Assembly (NCBI GenBank): GCA_903772945.1 | Contig: CAICTM010000746.1 | Location: 1 to 50,377, forward strand | Length of the DNA stretch: 50,377 nt | Direction: 5' to 3' | Source of the DNA: Seminavis robusta | Lineage: Eukaryota; Bacillariophyta; Bacillariophyceae; Naviculales; Naviculaceae | In this document: piece after piece, positions 32,831 to 43,972 of the stretch | How the letters are laid out: each line of letters opens with the position of its first letter | How positions within the stretch are numbered: the stretch's first letter is position 1 | Made by a program: the position numbers and the translations under genes | Notes under the pieces: generated by a model | What the model was told of the DNA's origin: nothing | What the model saw: the letters and a program-made list of their open reading frames with translations, nothing else | Database searches by the model: none

Positions 32831-33570
32831 TCTTGCTGTTAATTCGATCTTAGGAGAGAAGGAGAGCTGATTGTCTGTTCAAGAAAGGTATGAGCAGAAC
32901 GATGCGCCTGATGCTCTGGGGAGGGAGGTTTTCGTCAGTCATCGTTTTGCCAGTGTTGTTCTGAAATTGTGGCGACCTCCGACTTCGTTGGCCTTGCAAC
33001 AGACAAAAGAGCTTGTTTTTGTCGGCCTTCGAAGCGTGCGCTTGTCCCACGAGCATGGGGGTTCAAACTCTCATTTATATAAACCATGTTGAAACATATT
33101 TTATCTCCAATGCATCAAGTTTGGTAGGTCAAAATAAAGTGGTAAACAGCCTCTGATAAAGTCGCACAACCCTTCCCCTCAGTGCTTCACGTAAAATATT
33201 TCCTCGTCCATTCGTCCCCATTTTCGGGATGTGAAATAGAAATCTTGAACCTGACCAAAATTGTTGAGCACAAGCAAAAGTAACTTTCCACATGTCTATG
33301 TAGCTCCCAAAGACTTTGATGTAACCCGGTAAGTGAAACTGGTTAGCCGGTGCCGTGGCTAATCAACATCGTGTCCTCAGCGGCGAAGATTCCAGGGGAT
33401 GCGGGCTCTGTACTTCGGCGTTGGTGGATTGGACGATGCAGCTGTGGCATTGTCATTGCAAGCTCTAGACAGTGACAGCATGATGAAGCTCGTTAACAAT
33501 AGCTTAGTAATTAGGTACAGTAGCCGCCCACAGCCTGCCTTCGATAGGACTAGCTAGGAACCACGGCTGT
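32831..33570. other. Intergenic, no gene seen
   Basis: It holds the promoter side of the small secreted protein gene and the 3' side of the synthase gene. No repeat or RNA gene was recognised. Confidence 0.5.
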
Positions 33571-36500
33571 CTAAACTCCGTCTTGTAGCCAATTCTCAAC
33601 CTCCGAATCTGTCAACGGAACGTCCTGGGTCACGGATCTTGCTTCGCTCAGAGGAGCCAGGGCAGTGCAACCAGAACGAGCAAAGACTAGAATCAAGCAG
33701 TTTTCTGTCTGCGTCAAGAAACCGGCTTCGCAATAGACCATGTAGTAGTTCCATACGCGAAGGAAAATGTCGTCAAAACCTAAGCGTCGAACAACTTTCT
33801 CCTGGGCGTTGAACCGCTTTCTCCAGTCAGAGAGCGTCTTTGCATAGTGCAGCCCAATGTTGTCAATATGTTCAAGAGTAAGAGCCGAAGACTTGTAGGC
33901 AGCGTCGACAAGAGCATGCAACGATGGACAGCAGCCTCCAGGGAAGATTATCGTGTTGATGAAGTCTGTAGAATGCCGGTAGGTTTCATATCGTTCTTCG
34001 GGAGTAGTAATTGCCTCCATTACGAGGATTCCGTCGCGGTTCAGAAGTTGCTCGACTGCCCAGAAGTATTCGGGAAGGTGCTGATAGAGATTTCGCAGAG
34101 AGAGAGAGAGCACGATCGGTGAGCAACACAGTGTCTTTAAAAAGCAATACAGAGCCGGATAGGGACAGCAAACTTACATCGTGACCCACGGCTTCGATCA
34201 TTTCGCAGCAGAGGATTCGATCGAATCGCCCCTGGTTCTCCTTTCTCCTAGCGAACACGCGGTAGTCGACGACTTCGAATGAAATGAGGTGACCAAGACC
34301 TTCTTTCTTCACGCGCTCCTCCGCCAGAGCCTTTTGTTCGACAGAGAGAGTGATCCCGGTGACATTACAACCGTACTTTTTCGCGGCATGGATAGACAAA
34401 CCTCCCCAGCCGAAACCAATGTCGAGGACTGTTTGGCCTCGTTCGATTTGAGCTCGAGCTAGGAGCGTGTCAAGTTTCCTCCATTGCGCCTGCTCAAGGC
34501 TGTCTCTGAACACCAAGCCAGGTCGTCCCGCAGGGGCCTTGACGGCATCGTAGATTGCGCTGGAGTACATCAGAGTCTCTTTGTCAAGAAAGGTTGTGAA
34601 CAGATCGTTTGAGAGATCGTAATGCGCATGGATGTTCTTCAGGCTGCCACCACGCTCTGAGTTATCCATCACGATCTTGTAGCGAAGGTAGTTGAAAAGT
34701 GAGCCAACACGGGAAATGATCAGTCCCGAGGCGTTGGAGATGGCATCTGCATAGCTTTGTCCCTTGAGCGACTTTCTCGGGATATGTGTTGCTCCTGCGC
34801 TGTCTCTGTTCGCGATAACCAGAAGAAAGAACCGGAGCAATCCAAGAGGGTCTCCGATGGCCCGTGTTGTTTCGTTGCGGTCGCCCTTGGTGTAAATCGC
34901 TGGATCGTACATTTCTGGATCCGAGGGCGGCTCGACAACAAAGTGCCCTGCCATGTAGGAACGGGCCAACCCCAGATCATATTCTAAGCAACCTTCACGA
35001 AGAACCATGGGTCGAAAACTCTGACGGTGATGGGATGCTTTTCGAAACGGCATGCTGACCCATCCCCGAACGATTCGATGGAGCCATCGTTGAGCTTCAA
35101 ATTGAGTCTTCCTTTCTTGATTGCTCGTCGTAGAAAAGACACAATGAACTTCCGGCAAACCCAAACAGGGATGTCGTACGTAAGAGTTTGGTAGGCCCTG
35201 GAGACGGCAGCTGTGATGCCCGACATCTTCGTAGCCTTAGAAAGGTCGGGCTCCGGGATCACCATGACAGCCTTGTCTTCGTTGCTTGTACACCACGGCA
35301 GTGGTGTCTTTGTCAACCTCGTCGCAACGTCAAAACCAGATCTGCATCCATCCTCATGAAACCCATGACCTGCCCAAGCACCACAGAACCACAGTCCATT
35401 TCTTCCCTGGTACTTTTCGTTGATAGTTTGCCGTGCTACCATAGTTTCGGCGTTGAATTGTGGGTGAGCCAGAATCTCTTTCCTGTATGTAAGGGCGGGA
35501 TCTGGCTTTTCATGGGGATTCAAGGATACAAAGATTTCTTTATCGGTCTCCAAGTTCTGAAGTCGATTCAACCAGTAGGTGACATAAACAGCCTTCATTC
35601 GCCCATCCTTGCCTTCCAGTTGGGGTTGACTGTGCCCATTTGCATGGTGTCCATTCGCAGTATGCCCATTCGTATGGTGTCCATTGCTGTGTCCATTGCT
35701 GTGACCGTTTTGATGATGACCATTGCTAAATCCATTCTGAGTTGGCTTTTCCATCTTGTTGCCAAACCCAGATCCACCTCCTTCCATAGCTTCTGCTTCC
35801 TTGGGTGCCTTCATTTTGTGCACAGAGAGAAGATCCGAGTCTCCGATGCAATTCCAAGAAGCCCACGCCCTGCGACGCTTCGGCATGAGTTTGGGATCAG
35901 AATGGATGTACACGGCATTGTCGGCGTATTCAATCTTCGACAGGGAATCGACAAGCTGCCCCGTTACAACGGTATCATCTTGGTTGCCTTCAAGAATCTT
36001 GGCAGCTGTGGGTGGATGGCAGGCAAAGATAACTTCATCGAAGATTCCCACAGAGGCATCTCCAGTAGTGAAAAGCTCAAACTTTCCGTCAGATTGCTTC
36101 TTGGCAGAAAGAATGGGCGTCGATACCTTGGCTTTGTCTCCTAGCAACTCCTTCAACTTGAGAGTGTAAGATTTTGATCGCCCGGATACTGTGTTCCACT
36201 GCAAAGGGCAAAAATTTTATCAGCATGAGTCAGCCACCAACGATAAGATCAGTTAGTTGCGCCGCTAAGATTTCCAATTTCTTACCTGTGGTCTGTCAAA
36301 AGTTTGCAGCATTTTGTGATTGCAGAAGAAACTAATCAAAGGTTCAGCTGGAAATTTCAGTACATCTTCAATGCTCGAGGACCAGATAGCTGCAACCATT
36401 GGAAACAAATAATAGGAGCAGAAAGCTTCTGTGTAGTTGTGATCTCGGAGATATTGACCAATGGTAACACCACGGCGAGGATCGTCCGTGGGTAGCTGCA

Positions 36501-36930
36501 ACAATTTGCGAGCTTCTTCATTGAACCTGATCATGTCTTTGACAAAGGAATAGAACTCTGGACTGACAGCTTGAGATCGCTTCGCCAAGAGTCCATTCAC
36601 TCCATCCGAGGACCACTCCACCGTCTTTCCGTGGTCCAAACTGACGCTCAAGCTCATATCACTCTCTTCTTGCTGCACCTCCAAAGCTTCAAACCAACGG
36701 ACCATGTTGGGGTAGTTATCGTTGTTAAACACCATGAATCCAATATCCACATCCACTCCGGCAACGTTGATGGTGTAGGCATGACCACCCAAGCGATCTT
36801 CCGCCTCAAAAAGCTGCACTTGATGCCCATCTTGGTTATTAACAGCAACATGCCAAGATGCCGCCAAACCAGCCACACCACTGCCAACAACGGCTACCTT
36901 CTTCTTGGTAGCTCCGTTGGTTCCATTCAT
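33571..36930 (-). CDS. FAD amine oxidase-cyclopropane fatty acid synthase fusion, one-base frameshift
   Basis: Exons 36930-36286, 36198-34178 and 34080-33571; introns of 87 and 97 nt with matching phases (FDRPQ|WNTVSGRS, EAVGHD|HLPEYFW). The N-terminal part is an FAD-dependent oxidase (VAVVGSGVAGLAASW, FEAEDRLGGHAYT, ending FCGAWAGHGFHEDGCRSG). The C-terminal part is an S-adenosylmethionine-dependent methylene transferase acting on unsaturated acyl chains of phospholipids: VLDIGFGWGGLSIHAAKKYG binds SAM, with GITLS.EQ and CCEMIEAVGHD. The same fusion occurs in plant cyclopropane synthases. Between VYIHSDP...ASWN and the block containing VTYWLNRLQNL there is an unusual Asn-Gly-His repeat insertion (about 35620-35740). 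At 34984-34990 the frame breaks: FFVKVA ends in TAG, but dropping one base back gives FFVKVA-LEYDLGLA. One T appears to be missing; exon 2 has 2021 nt, one short of frame. With the base the product would be about 1058 residues. Confidence 0.88.
35620..35740 (-). repeat. Coding NGH-repeat insertion in the oxidase domain
   Basis: The segment encodes about ten units of Asn-Gly-His with Ser, His, Thr or Ala spacers. On the plus strand the repeat shows as CCATTCGTATGGTGTCCATT-like units of 9-18 bp. It is flanked by a Lys/Glu/Gly-rich linker and sits at a surface loop of the predicted FAD domain. Confidence 0.85.
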
Positions 36931-37260
36931 GTTGCTTCTCTCCTAAAAATATGTCTGATCTGTATTTATCTCTGGTGTTACCAGGTACTTGATCATGTAG
37001 AGGTACTTGTGGGCAAGAAACAAAAATGAGCACAGATTCGCTAACCAGGGGCTGAAAGCTGGATGGACGAGAATTCGTTGGCTTTTATCGGCTTTTGGAT
37101 TTGGACCGTAGCGTCCATACTGCTTTCTACGGCTGTGCGTCAGAATGGGTGGGATGGAAAGGTTGGCAAAACACGGTTTCTTAAATCCAGGTAAATAAAA
37201 ACTGTGGATAAACTATTGTGCAGCAAAATCTATTTTTATATACGTTTTTGTCTAAGCCTT

Positions 37261-37276
37261 TTGATAAATTTATCAA
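37261..37276. repeat. 16-bp perfect palindrome TTGATAAATTTATCAA
   Basis: Perfectly self-complementary, inside an AT-rich block with further GATAAA or TTTATC boxes at about 37206, 37290, 37424 and 37468. It lies about 330 bp upstream of the synthase gene start. Confidence 0.85.
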
Positions 37277-38027
37277 TGGGTTTTGAATTATGCGATAAAA
37301 ATCAAAAACATGTGGATGAAAACTCCACGAGATTCCTATGTGAAACATGGATAGAAGTTGGATAGAACTGGCAAGTACCACGTTTTTCCAAATCCATAGC
37401 AAAGTGGCATTTTAGCAATAGTTTTATCCAAACATATCGACAAATTTATTACCAGTTTCTAAATCAGTGGATAAATTCCAAATCTGTTGATGACGGTCGG
37501 ATCGTGTATTCACCCAATGACCCACTTGGATGTTCTCGAATGTTCTATTCTGAAAAGATCAAAGTATCGTGGATCCGCGAACCTGGTGAGTCTTAGATTT
37601 CTGAGTCAGCCAAAACACAGCAGATCCGTTGGAGATCAGTGCGTTCTACTACTAGCTATGATACCGGTAGCTAGACCACCTCGAAATGGCCGAGGAGGCG
37701 GGTGGGATGGTGGACGTCATGCTTCGCTGTTTCGGTTGCTCCTGTACCGTAGGCTTGTCAGAGGGACAGAAGAGTTTCTTGCATCTGAGTGATTCCATTG
37801 GTTTGCTTGCTGGCTGCAGTAGCTACCGTAATAGCTAGCTAGAGCCAGACCGCGGCTCGCGAGACTAGCTAGCCAGAGCTTCTTCTGCACTCTACCGGTA
37901 CTAGTATCCTCCAAGACTTCCCCTCGGTCTACCGTCCAGCTTTCCAGTTCTGACATTCTTGGCTACCGGTACCATTACTGGTATAGTTTTGGCCCAGCTT
38001 CAATGCAATTCGTTTGCTCAGGAACTG

Positions 38028-38157
38028 GATACCAGGTACCAGTACCGGCACCGGCACCACCACTGGCTGCATGCATACTGGTACCAGGTACCTGGTGCCG
38101 TCACCGGGTGACAACCTCGCCGACGAGCTGTCCGTTCCGTGGAACGAAGGTACCGGT
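38028..38157. repeat. GGTACC/ACCGGT palindrome cluster upstream of hydrolase
   Basis: The 130 bp contain repeated GGTACC, ACCGGC, GGTACCAG and TACCGGTA boxes, including CTGGTACCAGGTACCTGGTG (38079-38098). The cluster ends about 230 bp upstream of the chosen hydrolase start and resembles that upstream of the PDZ gene. Confidence 0.8.
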
Positions 38158-38387
38158 AGGGATAAGGATACAAGAGTCTGACTCAGTGCATTGGTTTGCT
38201 GCTCCAAAACCAAGGAGCAACAGAAGATGACGGAGGCGCCAGACAGAGAATGACGGACGCCACGCTACTACATGTACCGTACGGTAACAACAGGAGAAGG
38301 ACTGAAGTAGAAGAGTCGGTAGAAGCACTCAGTTCTTTTGTAAGGGTGAAGATGGTAAGAAAGACAACAATCAACACCTCTCCAACA

Positions 38388-39467
38388 ATGACGCGCTTGA
38401 TCGCTGTCCTGTGGCTGCTACAACTGCACGCTTTTGGCGCGTTTGCACTGCTGCAACCCCAGCAGCAGCAGTCCATTCAAACGACTCCTGTTGTGATTTG
38501 CCCAGGCTTTGGCAATGATCAGATTGACTACTACGAGCCATTACAACAACCGCGGCAAGTGGGTCTCATCGCTGCCTTGGAGCGTCGTGGTTTTGACCCG
38601 GATTTGATCTTTACGATTCCCGTGCAACGCAGTGATTGGATCCGAGTGGCCGGTGGTCTATTGGATTGGAAATTCTATGCCAACCAAGCCTTGCCAACCG
38701 GAAATGGCTACGGTTGGTATTTGAAGCGGTTTCAAGAGACGGTCGACAAGGCATACGAATCATCATTGGCTGTAAACAATAACAATAATAATGAAGCATC
38801 CCGCGTTCTGGTAATTGGTCATTCAGCCGGTGGATGGTTGGCACGAGCTGGAATGGGGGGTGGTGTGTGGGATCCCGACACGGAAACCAAGACGGCCGAT
38901 CGAATTTGTGGCTTGGTCACTGTGGGAGCAATTCACAAACCACCCGTGGATGTCGGATCCTGTGTCACGCGGGGAGCTCTCGCCTACACGGATCAGGCAT
39001 ATCCCGGAGCCTTTTTGAAGGGCATTGGCTATGTGTCGGTGGGTGGAGATGCCATTGTGGGAGACAACTCAAAAGAGATTGAGCCCGAGAGTCAAGCCGA
39101 TTCCCTCTACGCCACACGAGGAGAAGGATCTGCCGCTAGAGTGGCTTTTACATCGTACGACGCAGTTTGTGGAACGGGCGACGTGACTGGAGATGGTGTT
39201 GTGCCATTGGAATGGACTGCGCTGGAAGGAGCAAAGCAACTCAAACTGGACGGTGTCCTCCATTCCATTAATGAAGCGGGAACAACTATTCCTACAGATA
39301 GGTGGTATGGATCAGAGGGAGTCATTGATCGGTGGTTGCCAACAGCCTTGGAGGAGGCGGGGATCTCCACCTCCAGCGCCAACAGCAGTAGCAATACCAA
39401 TGCAAATACGTTTGATCTTGATGGCCTTCAAAAGTGGGCCTCTGGGATCTTCCAACAGCAACAATAA
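38388..39467 (+). CDS. Alpha/beta hydrolase, probably plastid lipase-like
   Basis: Single exon. I chose the ATG at 38388 (MTRLIAVLWLLQLHAFGAF), giving 359 residues, because it begins a clean signal peptide followed by an A|F plastid motif (HA|FGAF or GA|FALL). An in-frame ATG at 38352 would add 12 residues. The enzyme domain has VVICPGFGND near the start (oxyanion region), GHSAGG as the nucleophile elbow (Ser about residue 146), GDGVVPLE with the likely catalytic Asp, and VLHSI with the likely catalytic His. This is the triad order of alpha/beta hydrolases. The opening block resembles plant chloroplast proteins annotated as alpha/beta hydrolases, so an acyl-lipid or pigment ester is a plausible substrate, but none can be named. 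The tail is Ser/Asn-rich. Confidence 0.85.
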   Translation: MTRLIAVLWLLQLHAFGAFALLQPQQQQSIQTTPVVICPGFGNDQIDYYEPLQQPRQVGLIAALERRGFDPDLIFTIPVQRSDWIRVAGGLLDWKFYANQALPTGNGYGWYLKRFQETVDKAYESSLAVNNNNNNEASRVLVIGHSAGGWLARAGMGGGVWDPDTETKTADRICGLVTVGAIHKPPVDVGSCVTRGALAYTDQAYPGAFLKGIGYVSVGGDAIVGDNSKEIEPESQADSLYATRGEGSAARVAFTSYDAVCGTGDVTGDGVVPLEWTALEGAKQLKLDGVLHSINEAGTTIPTDRWYGSEGVIDRWLPTALEEAGISTSSANSSSNTNANTFDLDGLQKWASGIFQQQQ

Positions 39468-42400
39468 GCGATGAGCAACTTTAAAAGTATATACGCTGGC
39501 AAGAGAGTATTGAAGCTACTACATGTAATACCATCAAGACAGCTACAAGAACGCGGACTACTTGCTCTCATAGTCCAGAGTCCATCTTGAGATTCATCTT
39601 GAGATTCAATGGTGTTAGTCTTTATTCTGGCTGTAACCCAGCTGTTCGTCAGGGTAATTCGAAGTTTGTGCCAGTTTGTACCTATCCCATTTCTTTCCGA
39701 GTAGCGTAGGCAAGTTGATGGAAGACGAGTTACTCAATTGGAAACGTTCCAATGCAACCGTACTGCTCTCTGTTACATGCACCGTAGAAAACGCAACAGT
39801 ACCCTTTAGACGAACACCAGCTGATTTCAATATCAAATCGCAATAATGTCCGCACTTACTAGAATAACTTGAAAGACTTCAAAGGCATCTGTCAGTCGAT
39901 GAAGATCAAGTGTTTGAACGTTTCATGACAGAAGCAAAGGACGGCATGGACAACTGCAGGGCATGGTCAGCTACGGTAGCAAGGGCTAATGAACCCACTC
40001 CTCTTGTGGGATTGGAAAGTGCGTTTCTAACTAGAGTTTGATACCATTGCGTACAAGAGAGAGCTACAGGTACTGAACGACGCTCAAGCAACGATGTCTT
40101 ATTCCATTTTGGTGCAACGATTTCTTCGCGATTCGATTCTTCAAGAAACCCTACCAGCACAGGTACCTGGCTGTTGCTGCCAGTGCTTCAGTGTCAGGCA
40201 GCCTGCCTCTGTAAGGAGCCATCTTGACCGATGGTGCTTCTTCACTCTGTTTGTCTGATCTCCTAAGGCGCCGTTTGGGCAATGACTGATGATGGTAAGC
40301 TGGACCCAATGGATGTGCAATTGGCGGCATCGGGGTGGCAGCCAAGTCGGCTGGGTCGAGTCGAGTGAGAGTCTCGAGTCGAGTCGAGTCGAGTCGAGTG
40401 ACAGCCCCTTACGGCATGCCATCCCAGCCTTTTCCTGCGAGCAAGCCTCTCGCGCTTTAAAATTGACGAAAAAACATTCCAGAATCGGATCGAATCGAAT
40501 CATTTCCCTTGCTTCCTTTCAGTAACCCACCCCTTTTCAGATTTGGCCACCGTACGGCTGTAGCAAGGATTGGACCAAGAAGTGGTCTTTCTGCTTTGCT
40601 GTCTTGAGCGATGGCTGAACGAAGGCAAGCCGAAAGTAGTTTTCTTCTCACTGTCAGGCACAAAAAGGCACGCTGCGGTGGACCGGTATGTTGGCTGTTC
40701 ACTTCCTCTCCTGGTTTTCGCTGTTTGCAGTGTGGCGTCGGTTGCTGAGGTCGTGGAGTACCGGTACCGGTACGAGTGCAACCACTGCAAATTCTGCCCT
40801 CAGTGTGCTCGGTACCGTACCGGACAATGCCAATACGTACAGTGACGATGACGTTGCAGCTTGGCAAATTGGTTTGACTTCTACACTTCTACTCTGAAAT
40901 CTGAAATGGATTAAGCCTGAGATTGCTACAACATTTCTAGAGCGAGAAGCCTCACTGGTATTATCGAAGCGTTGATGTGGCGACAATTAATTATGTACGG
41001 CGCAGAACGCAGCAACCAAGCATCTCGCTTTTTATGTCACGCCTATGCGCTTTCCTTGCAGACAGCTTGATTCTCGTGCTTCCTTTGGACTGCTTGACGT
41101 GATCCTTCTCTTCTGCTTCTTCTGGTTCCTAGCTAGCTCTAGTAACCACCTGGAAACAAGAAATGACCATTTTTTGCACTGATTTCTGTATTAATTTTGT
41201 ATACTAGTAGTATTGCGAGTGTACAGGGGCTGAAACCGGTGTGTGTCACTGTGGCACAAAACAGCTTGGATTGGCAATTTTCGCAAAAGAAACGAAGCTT
41301 CTTCGCTGGCGAGCCCACCTGAGAAGCCAAAAGCAACCCTTCAACATCAGCCTTTCATTCAGTCGCCTAAAGCACGAGTCGTCACTCTTAACTCTTTAGA
41401 AGATGATATCGAAAAGTTTCTCCAATCTTTGTTTGGATGGCCAAATCGGTCACACTGTACATTCAGTTGAACCATCACCTTGGTGAGCTCTACTGGTACC
41501 CTAGCTAGCTGGGTTTTCGGTTGAACTTTGGGCTGCATGCCCCTGAGCTTCAAAAGAAGAAGTCCAAGAGAGCTAGCTAGATTCCAAGAGTTTATCTGCA
41601 GGTTTAGCCGGGCACACCGGATTATCTCTCTATGGGCCGAGCCCAATCTACAGCAAACAAAGGTCAAGAAAAGAACCAGAACATGATAGTCTCCGACGTA
41701 AGAAATAGTGCATTATGGGCTAATAGCCCTTTTTTTCCGACCTTCAAACCGGCCTAGGGAGGATACGAGGATACTATTTAATTAATACTAGCTAGTAGTA
41801 GTCCAGAGCCATTAATAGTAGCTATGCACCCATGCATAGCTAGTAGAGTGTTTCAAACAAACAAACAAATAATAGAGTCTAGACTACTCAAAGTAAACAG
41901 CTTGCAAATCCGGTTTTGACTAAGTTTCTACCCGCACAAACCACTAGCTAGACCACCCCCTTTTGCAATAATATGCCCTCTTGCAGACCGCACAACGTCC
42001 AGTCTACTCATCTTGTACACATTCTAACTACTGAACGTATGACATAGTAGTCAAGCGAAATCCAGCAAGCGACAACAATTCTTCTTACAAGTAGCACTAG
42101 CTACTGGCTAGCTACTCAGTACCTGGTACACAGTGAGTGTACTTCTGTACCAAGACGCCAAGACCACGGAATAATTAATTGTGCCAGCTGTTGTGCTTGT
42201 GGCTCTGGTGAATGTTGGGTTTAAAGCAAACGATTCGGTGTCTATTCTGAGGCTTCGTACCAGGGTTCTTGTGCTGAGAACTGGTCGGTTCGGTAGGCAC
42301 TTTTATGCGTCAAGCATCGTACTGCAATCTAGCTAGCTAGTAGTACCGTACAGCCGTAGCTAACATACCTCTACCATTGAGTGCGATGCGGTACCGTGCC

Positions 42401-42631
42401 AGGTATGGCCCTATTCAGCACACTAGATCTCGCTTTTCGCATTTGCTATTAATAATAAAATAATAAGGCCGTGTTCTGCGAAGAATCTACGAACAGTGTT
42501 GTCCATTCTGGCTTCTGGCGACTGGGTCAAAAAATTTGCCCTTCCAAGACAAGCAATCTCTCTCACAAAATTCCAATCCTCTCAGCGAAAAACATTTCAA
42601 AGAAACAACCAACCAAACCTCAAAAACGACG
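39468..42631. other. Long intergenic region, no gene seen
   Basis: A (GAGTC)n array lies at 40354-40400 and a GTACCGGTACCGGTAC box at about 40757-40772. CTAGCTAG motifs recur at about 41500-41580, 41790-41840, 42100 and 42330, and a GGTACCGTGCC stretch at about 42390 precedes the gene at 42632. Open frames are short, overlap on both strands and show no motif. Confidence 0.5.
40354..40400. repeat. (GAGTC)n microsatellite, locus 3
   Basis: About eight GAGTC units in two runs, separated by GAGAGTCTC, which makes a short inverted segment. It ends in GAGTGAC, like the other two loci. Confidence 0.9.
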
Positions 42632-43318
42632 ATGGACTCTAAACTTCTTGTCAACCAAGCCGCCCTTCTCAACGCCGAAGGTTCCCATGCTTTGACTCTT
42701 GGAGACGCCATGGCCGCCCACTACAAGCTGAAGCAAGCTCTTCAAGTCCTCTCTCAAGCGACAGACTCGTGCATCCAACAAGCACCTGTGATCAAGGAAG
42801 AAGGGTGGTACAGGAGCATTGTGTCTTCTGCCGTCGTGCCTGGTTTGAATGAAACCAGCCAGGGAGGTGACTTCTACGTGTGCAACAACGCACTTCTGTT
42901 CCACTTTCTCGACGAAGATGTCATCGACAGCGCCGCGGTGGCCATTTGCTGCCACTGTGTGATGTTCAACATGGCTTTGACCTTGCACCAGAGAGGCATG
43001 TTGACTGGAACAGAGAGAAACTTTGTTTCCGCTGGACGCTTGTACGAACAGTGCCTCAGGCTCAGTGCTGAGATCGAAGGATCGGTCGACGACCTGAACA
43101 TCATGGCAATTGCCATTTGGAACAATCTGGCCCAACTCCACTACATGCTTGGTGACTACGACATGGCCATCGAGAACCTCAAGACAGTACAAGGCTTCGT
43201 GTCAGACACTGACTTGGAAGAGTGTGTCTCTCCGGGGCTTGCCCATGCGGTCAAGTTGGACAATGTCATCCTCAATGTGTTGGTCACAAGTAGACCCACA
43301 ACGGCTCCTTGCGCTTAA
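42632..43318 (+). CDS. Small helical-repeat (TPR-like) protein, paralogue of the 4159 gene
   Basis: Single exon, 228 residues. I chose the ATG at 42632 (ACGATGGAC); the frame is open upstream, but only from a non-ATG codon. The block order matches the gene at 4159-4800: LLNAEGSHALTLGDAMAAHY at the N-terminus, a Ser/Val-rich linker, CHCVMFNMALTLHQRG, SAGRLYEQCLRLSAE, then WNNLAQLHYMLGDYDMAIENL, which is a good TPR helix pair with the LGDY turn. The last residues are Thr/Pro-rich. The two proteins are only moderately alike, so the duplication is old. The role is unknown; protein-protein interaction is inferred from the repeat. Confidence 0.8.
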   Translation: MDSKLLVNQAALLNAEGSHALTLGDAMAAHYKLKQALQVLSQATDSCIQQAPVIKEEGWYRSIVSSAVVPGLNETSQGGDFYVCNNALLFHFLDEDVIDSAAVAICCHCVMFNMALTLHQRGMLTGTERNFVSAGRLYEQCLRLSAEIEGSVDDLNIMAIAIWNNLAQLHYMLGDYDMAIENLKTVQGFVSDTDLEECVSPGLAHAVKLDNVILNVLVTSRPTTAPCA

Positions 43319-43972
43319 GAGACGCAAAAGCTCCTCACAAGCATCCTGCCTGCTGCATCACACCTCTCGCGATCCAGGTGTCATTTGGACATATGAATGA
43401 AAACGAATCGAATCTGTACATTTTGGCTAGCTAGCTACGCTCTCCTCTCCTCACATCATCTTCTCGAATACATCAATTACATCAATTTGGTTTATTACAT
43501 AAAGAATACGTACTATAAATCACACAATACAAGTTGTATCTGATTCTGTTACCGGTACTTCTTCAAGTGCCATTTTGCATTTACACATTAGGTTTAGAAG
43601 ACAGAGGTACCGGTTACGAGTGACTTCGACGACGGTGCGTTCCTTCGTTCGTGCTACCGGTAGCCGCCGGAGTTGGTGTTGTGAGAGGGCAAGGCATTTT
43701 CGTCCTGTACCGCGCCGCCGTCCATGTCACCTAAACCGAAAGGAACGTTGCAAAACCATTGGAATAGCATCAGAAAAAATCGGGTTTGGCTAAATCGTTA
43801 CGTCTGGTCACCTACATACCGGTACACCAAGCCGTGGGTGGGCCAATGTCTTAAAAATCGAACATGGCTTCAGAGCCCTTCATGAGCAAGCAAGCAATGA
43901 AACAAATCCACGACGGCGAGTGGATCGAAGCATCCTTTCAGGGAAACATGTACTCACACTACACTTGCGTAG
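43319..43972. other. Convergent intergenic region, no gene seen
   Basis: Contains TACCGGTA-type boxes at about 43551, 43608, 43656 and 43817, more than in any other stretch of this length except the clusters at 12401 and 38028. No gene was recognised. Confidence 0.5.

Larger units (their letters stand above)
36931..38387. other. Divergent intergenic region (synthase / hydrolase)
   Basis: It contains a 16-bp perfect palindrome at 37261-37276 in an AT-rich block (about 37180-37480) with several GGATAAA/TTTATCC boxes, and a dense GGTACC/ACCGGT cluster at 38028-38157. CTAGCTAG motifs lie near 37830-37870. No gene was recognised. Confidence 0.6.

Noticed and set aside
35188..36144. 318-codon plus-strand open frame antisense to the synthase gene
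   Set aside because: It is a mirror of the conserved minus-strand exon; composition and lack of motifs show it is a shadow.
42536..42631. 32-codon N-terminal extension of the second TPR-like gene
   Set aside because: The extension starts with a non-ATG codon and is Ser/Asn/Lys-rich leader-like sequence; the ATG at 42632 aligns with the paralogue's start.
4159..43318. The two TPR-like genes as a recent duplication
   Set aside because: Block order matches but most residues differ, and the DNA shows no extended identity, so the duplication is old.
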